Shown one piece after another: positions 60,799 through 64,000 of a DNA stretch of 64,000 nt. The notes beneath the pieces are model-generated. The model saw nothing but the letters and a program-made list of their open reading frames with translations. It was not told the DNA's origin and searched no databases. The stretch covers positions 1 to 64,000 of the forward strand of contig LNDU01000008.1 in the NCBI GenBank assembly GCA_001464735.1. The letters run 5' to 3'. Made by a program: the position numbers and the translations under genes. Every line of letters begins with the position of its first letter. The first letter of the stretch is position 1. Source of the DNA: Nitrospira sp. Ga0074138. GTDB lineage: Bacteria; Nitrospirota; Nitrospiria; Nitrospirales; Nitrospiraceae.

Positions 60799-61405
60799 TC
60801 AGATGGAGGCAGGAAGAATGTCTTGCTTCCGTTGCTGCATATGCATGCCGAGCGTGGTGGTATCCACCGTGAGCTGGGCCTCTGCGAAAAGCTCATCCTC
60901 CTCCTCAAAAACATGGTCCGCCACGGTCTGCTGCAATTCCATCATGGTTTGCTGGAATTCCAGGCTTGACGCGTCCTTGAGCCGGAGCTGAGCAATGATG
61001 CCTCGAACAACATTGTGCTCGTCGTACGCGTCGGTGATCCTATGGTCGACCTCGACCACCTCTCCCACGCCGTCATTCTCTTCCTCTCGCTCTGCTTCTA
61101 ATTCGTCTGACTCATCGAGCTCATCCGACGTGTCTTCCCTGTTCGGCTGAGTCCGATTCCCCAGTAGCACTTGGGTCTAGAAGCGCTGGATAGAAGAGCT
61201 CCTCTTCCAAGGTGCTGTGGACTTCCAACTCGTGGAAAATCTGGTCAGCGATCTGCGGTTGCCTTCCAGCCTTTTCTTTAAAGAATTGGTCGAAGAGCGC
61301 TTCCACTTTCCTGTGATCTTCTTTCAGCATGTGAATTGCGTCGATGGGGGGGTTCTTTCTGGACGACGTTTTAGAGTCGGTTGTGATTGAATCGTGCTTC
61401 GGCAT
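60799..61405 (-). pseudogene. Hemerythrin-domain protein split by a frameshift
   Basis: From ATG 61405, with AAGGAAGGG upstream, the frame starts a hemerythrin HHE domain (IHMLKEDHRKVEALFDQFFK, HSTLEEELFYPALL) and then ends at about 61121. The domain continues in the next frame (DHRITDAYDEHNVVRGIIAQ, ADHVFEEEDELFAEAQ) to 60799. The break lies between 61120 and 61170. The iron-ligand His/Glu positions are all present across the two frames. Either a recent mutation, an assembly error or recoding; intact length would be about 200 residues. Confidence 0.75.
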
Positions 61406-61450
61406 GAAGACCCTTCCTTCTAACCCTACATCATTGCGCCGTCGAATGCA

Positions 61451-61480
61451 GATCTGAGTTAACGGTCAGGAACTCAGATC
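61451..61480. promoter_or_regulatory. Perfect 10-bp stem-loop GATCTGAGTT/AACTCAGATC
   Basis: Perfect 10-bp arms around a 10-nt loop (AACGGTCAGG), 45 bp upstream of the hemerythrin start and after the stop of the Gly-rich gene. There is no T-run, so it may be an operator or processing stem rather than a terminator. Confidence 0.4.
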
Positions 61481-61605
61481 CATGACTGGTGCATCAAACA
61501 ATGACATTCAGGGTAGTTCCGCTATGGTTGGTATATGCAAGGCAGAGAGACGAGCGTCTCTCCGCCTCACTCAGGTATGCGTGGGAAGGTGCAGGACGAG
61601 ATAGA

Positions 61606-61989
61606 CTAATAACCACCACCTCCGCCCGAAGATCCTGTTCCTGTTCCACCAGATGATCCCATACTGCCGGAATTGGATCCCGACCCACCCCCCCCGCTCG
61701 TTCCTTGACCCTGGTTGCTCTTATTCGAATCGGGGCTTCTCCCTGATTCCCCCGACGTTGGGGCACCCTTTGTTTTCGGTATGCCGGTTCGGCCGTCGAT
61801 ACCGTGCTTTTGGTCTGGCTTCATAGATCCACCCGATCCGCCGGTAGTCCCGGATCCCATCCCTGATCCAGGTCCCATTGCGCCACCGGAGTTTCCACCG
61901 CTCGATTGTTCTGCCTGAGCGGTTCCGCCTGAGAATACCAGCAATCCACCCACGATCATCATGTACGCACAGGTCTGACGTATCTTCAT
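61606..61989 (-). CDS. Secreted Gly/Ser-rich low-complexity protein
   Basis: 127 residues from ATG 61989, which has AAGGAGG at a perfect distance. A signal peptide (MMIVGGLLVFSGGTAQAEQS) is followed by Gly/Ser/Met-rich repeats (GGAMGPGSGMGSGTTGGSGG), a short basic segment with KPDQKHGIDGRTG, and a second Gly/Ser run to the end. It is likely disordered and secreted. No family recognised. Confidence 0.7.
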   Translation of the reverse strand: MKIRQTCAYMMIVGGLLVFSGGTAQAEQSSGGNSGGAMGPGSGMGSGTTGGSGGSMKPDQKHGIDGRTGIPKTKGAPTSGESGRSPDSNKSNQGQGTSGGGGSGSNSGSMGSSGGTGTGSSGGGGGY

Positions 61990-62052
61990 ACAATCCTCCT
62001 TCGAGAAAAAAAGGCTCTGAACAGGACCATCAATAGGTGATAGGCGGTGCAA

Positions 62053-62444
62053 GATATAGACCCCTTCTCGTGATCTATAGAGCGAAGAATGCTTTCACAA
62101 TTCTATGAGGAGGTTGCGCAGAGCGCCGGACTCTAAGTGGATTGGAGAATGGGCTGATCACCACAATCGACAAGACATGCTGTCTTGGCATGGACAAACC
62201 ATCCGATGTCTGCCCAACCAAAAGCGCGTCATGAAACCGACCATCACCGTTGGCGCTTGTTCATAGATCCGCTGTCAGCGTTCCTCCCTTCCTGCCGAGG
62301 ATTCCATCGCTTTCTTCCCTTGTGCAAAAGAGCGTCTCGCGGCATTGAGTCTTTTCTTCGGCACGAGCTATGGGGTATTGGCAATTCGGGAACGAGCCTG
62401 GCGCAATCACAACACGGAGCGCGAATCCGATGGCTGCGTCTTCC
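62053..62444. other. Intergenic region, no gene seen
   Basis: Nearly 400 bp with short frames only and no recognised motif or palindrome copy. It may hold the promoter for the Gly/Ser-rich gene, close to 61990-62052. Confidence 0.3.
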
Positions 62445-62852
62445 TTATTGATCGGCCGGAGCCATAAGTTCCGCGGGAGGCGTTTCCATTACTTTCACGA
62501 CCTGCCCGTTTTCAGTGAGGCCGATGCTCACCCGCTGTCCGACTGACACACTCTGAAAAAGATCCGGGCGGACCAGGTCAAAAAATACCGGCTTCCCGAG
62601 ATCCGTCTTGAGCATACCTTTCCCGGCTTTTAGATCGAGTGTGGTGAGCGTCCCGGTCACGATGTGATGAACGACCGACTGTTCGTGATCGTTGGTAGCC
62701 TGTCCTCCTCCATCCGCTTGGGCATAATTCCATATAAGGGATAAGGCCAAGATCAGCATCGCCGGAATGCACATGACCATACATATCAAGGACGAGAACG
62801 GCGCCGATGTGCCATCCGGAGGGTGATTAGAAATGAGAGGTAGAATACGCAT
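62445..62852 (-). CDS. Small membrane-anchored or secreted OB-like protein
   Basis: 135 residues from ATG 62852, or about 110 from an internal ATG. A hydrophobic segment (MCIPAMLILALSLIWNYAQA) is a signal or anchor. The C-terminal ~70 residues (VTGTLTTLDLKAGKGMLKTD, VFFDLVRPDLFQSVSVGQRV, IGLTENGQVVKVM) show the same layout as the OB-like paralogues at 25294, 25863 and 39540, but are more divergent. Palindrome site K lies 35 bp upstream of the first ATG. Confidence 0.6.
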   Translation of the reverse strand: MRILPLISNHPPDGTSAPFSSLICMVMCIPAMLILALSLIWNYAQADGGGQATNDHEQSVVHHIVTGTLTTLDLKAGKGMLKTDLGKPVFFDLVRPDLFQSVSVGQRVSIGLTENGQVVKVMETPPAELMAPADQ

Positions 62853-62887
62853 GTGTGTGACTCTACCGTACCTAGGAATGAATCATA

Positions 62888-62903
62888 CTGGTATAGTCCC
62901 TAG
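62888..62903. promoter_or_regulatory. Palindrome site K: CTGGTATAGTCCCTAG
   Basis: The right arm is perfect and the left arm has two mismatches. It is 35 bp from ATG 62852, or about 107 bp from the internal start. CCTAGG also occurs at 62870. Confidence 0.45.
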
Positions 62904-63054
62904 CGGACTGCGGAAAGCTCATGATGCCGGCCCCAGTGTCCAGGTCTAAGGCGACGGAGACTCACCATGTCCAAAAAGCACAGACGTGCTTGATGACCAC
63001 TGATCGGACCGAATGAAATTGGTTGCCCAATTGTGGTCGGCTATGCTTCCACTC

Positions 63055-63324
63055 TCATCTCGCTGACTGCGGCGGAAGACTTACGCTGTATTTAGCGTAT
63101 CCGGTCCTTCTGAGATAAAGCTTTCCACTGCGACTCATGCGATCCACCTCGAGAAACACCTGATTCCAGGTAAATCTTGAGCAGGCGACTACGAGGGAAT
63201 CGAGGCAGCACTCTCGCCTAGCCACAATGGTCTCCATGATCATATTGCTGAGTTCTTCTTGGCCCGGCGCGGATTCCACCGGTTGTGATGACCGCCGGGG
63301 TGGATGAGTGAGTGTGACGTTCAT
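63055..63324 (-). CDS. Small winged-helix-like hypothetical protein
   Basis: 89 residues with AAAAAGGAGG upstream of ATG 63324, one of the best ribosome sites here. The C-terminal half (LDSLVVACSRFTWNQVFLEV, DRMSRSGKLYLRRTG, YAKYSVSLP) has the helix-helix-beta-hairpin layout of a winged helix. It could bind DNA, but no family is recognised. Palindrome site J is 75 bp upstream. Confidence 0.6.
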   Translation of the reverse strand: MNVTLTHPPRRSSQPVESAPGQEELSNMIMETIVARRECCLDSLVVACSRFTWNQVFLEVDRMSRSGKLYLRRTGYAKYSVSLPPQSAR

Positions 63325-63399
63325 CGGGGGCCTCCTTTTTAGATTACAGCCATCTGATCAATTAAGAAGGAAGTCTAGCTATTTTCGTCGAAGCAACCA

Positions 63400-63415
63400 C
63401 TAGGAGCTCTCCTAG
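63400..63415. promoter_or_regulatory. Palindrome site J: CTAGGAGCTCTCCTAG
   Basis: Perfect arms, 75 bp upstream of the winged-helix-like gene start. The next 170 bp up to the methyltransferase start show no gene. Confidence 0.7.
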
Positions 63416-63592
63416 ATCCTGGCTCGGCTCTCGCTCGCAAAGGCAGACCTGCGTGTGGCGTGATTTCAAGATCCTGCTTCAGACATCTCTCTCATCACTC
63501 GCCAACTTGTCCTCACCAGGGAACGGCCTAGTCGAAGGCCACCGAACACCTCGAATAGGATGGGGAAACGACCATAAATAGTTGGGCACACA

Positions 63593-64000
63593 ATGTCTAA
63601 GCACGATCACTCCACGACTCCATCCCCTCTTAGGCTCAGTGAACAAACGCACGTCTATACCCCCTGTCTTCTGTGTAGGTCGACCAGTTTTAGTATTATC
63701 AGTTCACGTGAGCATCTGGCAGACCAGCGTCGCTATCTGGCGGCATTCCACCGACAACGGTTGCAGCATCCATCTGACACAAAGGACAGAAGTCAATTTA
63801 CCCAGGATTACGGTACGCAAATTGTTGTCTGCAGAGGATGCGGACTGCGTTTTCGCAATCCCCATCCTCCAGCCGGTTCTATGATGCAAGCCTATGCTGC
63901 AGATCAATATGATTGGGACCATTTACGACAGGAATTCGACACGCAGCTCAGGTGGGCCCGTACGAAGATTCCTATCGTGCGGCAGTGGCTTGCAGAAAGA
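63593..64000 (+). CDS. N-terminal part of a zinc-knuckle SAM methyltransferase, cut by window end
   Basis: 136 residues from ATG 63593, open to the window edge. The N-terminal four-Cys knuckle is visible as YTPCLLCRSTSFS and VVCRGCGLRFRNPHP, followed by YAADQYDWDHLRQEF. This is the start of the Methyltransf_13-like family in which a CxxC/CxxCG module precedes a class I SAM domain; these often modify nucleotide sugars or polysaccharides. The SAM-binding part is outside the window. Confidence 0.65.
   Translation, partial: MSKHDHSTTPSPLRLSEQTHVYTPCLLCRSTSFSIISSREHLADQRRYLAAFHRQRLQHPSDTKDRSQFTQDYGTQIVVCRGCGLRFRNPHPPAGSMMQAYAADQYDWDHLRQEFDTQLRWARTKIPIVRQWLAER

Noticed and set aside
63582..63884. 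100-codon plus frame overlapping the methyltransferase start
   Set aside because: The overlapping frame from 63593 has the four-Cys knuckle and stays open to the window edge, so it is the real gene.
1..64000. CRISPR arrays, prophage structural genes, rRNA
   Set aside because: I saw no regularly spaced direct repeats of 24-40 bp with unique spacers, no phage structural genes and no rRNA sequence.

Overview
The window looks like a chromosomal segment of a Nitrospira-type bacterium (Nitrospirota). That assignment is inference from gene content: many sensor kinases, LuxR-type regulators, small secreted stress proteins, a DUF4082/Sel1/BY-kinase exopolysaccharide locus and a kaiCB cluster. No marker gene such as rRNA or nxr is present. 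Moderate-to-high GC, strong AGGAGG-type ribosome binding sites and frequent ATGA gene overlaps indicate a typical Gram-negative bacterium with an outer membrane.

Region 1 (1-23.4 kb) is an exopolysaccharide/capsule locus, almost entirely on the minus strand and read from about 21.9 kb down to 0.15 kb. In transcription order it has a NusG/RfaH-like antiterminator, a solitary IS3-type OrfA, a Wza-type export lipoprotein, an outer-membrane barrel, and a Wzc-type chain-length regulator fused to a BY-kinase. Next come nucleotide-sugar tailoring genes (WbpD-like acyltransferase, two DegT-type aminotransferases, a sugar epimerase, a NeuD/PglD-like acetyltransferase), a Sel1 protein, a GH-A-like hydrolase lipoprotein, a giant DUF4082/Ig secreted protein, a Wzx-like flippase and one CgeB-like glycosyltransferase. 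The end of an IS3-family element lies at the left edge. A divergent LuxR-type regulator with a degenerate receiver and a 253-bp MITE-like element flank the promoter side.

Region 2 (23.4-24.6 kb) is a boundary: tRNA-Phe(GAA) with a decayed tyrosine-recombinase fragment against its 3' end, a classic island scar.

Region 3 (24.6-48.7 kb) is a patchwork of short stress, envelope and signalling operons. It has CBS, HPII catalase, PepSY, DUF1328, YtxH-like, YHS, DUF4142 and OsmC proteins, a universal stress protein, a pyrophosphatase-CHAD pair, a PssA-like enzyme, a thioredoxin-reductase-like flavoprotein, a membrane PAS kinase with an Rcp1-like receiver and a hybrid kinase, and two LuxR response regulators. 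Many genes here are broken or partial (CsbD, PhnB/VOC, SnoaL, acetolactate synthase, integrase). Three paralogous small OB-like periplasmic proteins occur.

Region 4 (48.9-58.5 kb) is a tightly overlapping plus-strand operon: truncated receiver, double-domain KaiC, KaiB, second KaiB, PAS hybrid kinase with C-terminal NarL-type receiver, and a 1524-residue CheB-CheR-PAS-kinase-receiver protein. There is no KaiA. It reads as a Kai-type timing or stress module wired to two phosphorelay kinases.

Region 5 (58.7-64 kb) has a GmhB-like phosphatase, a barrel with a His/Asp-rich insert, a frameshifted hemerythrin, small secreted proteins and the start of a methyltransferase.

The most striking cross-cutting signal is a 16-bp inverted repeat, CTAGG-N6-CCTAG. 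It recurs at about ten intergenic positions between 26.3 and 63.4 kb and nowhere that I saw in the exopolysaccharide locus. In six cases it sits 74-96 bp upstream of a start codon, including in front of the kai operon, a sensor-kinase operon and several small stress genes; it is also found upstream of the catalase gene. It appears to define a local regulon.
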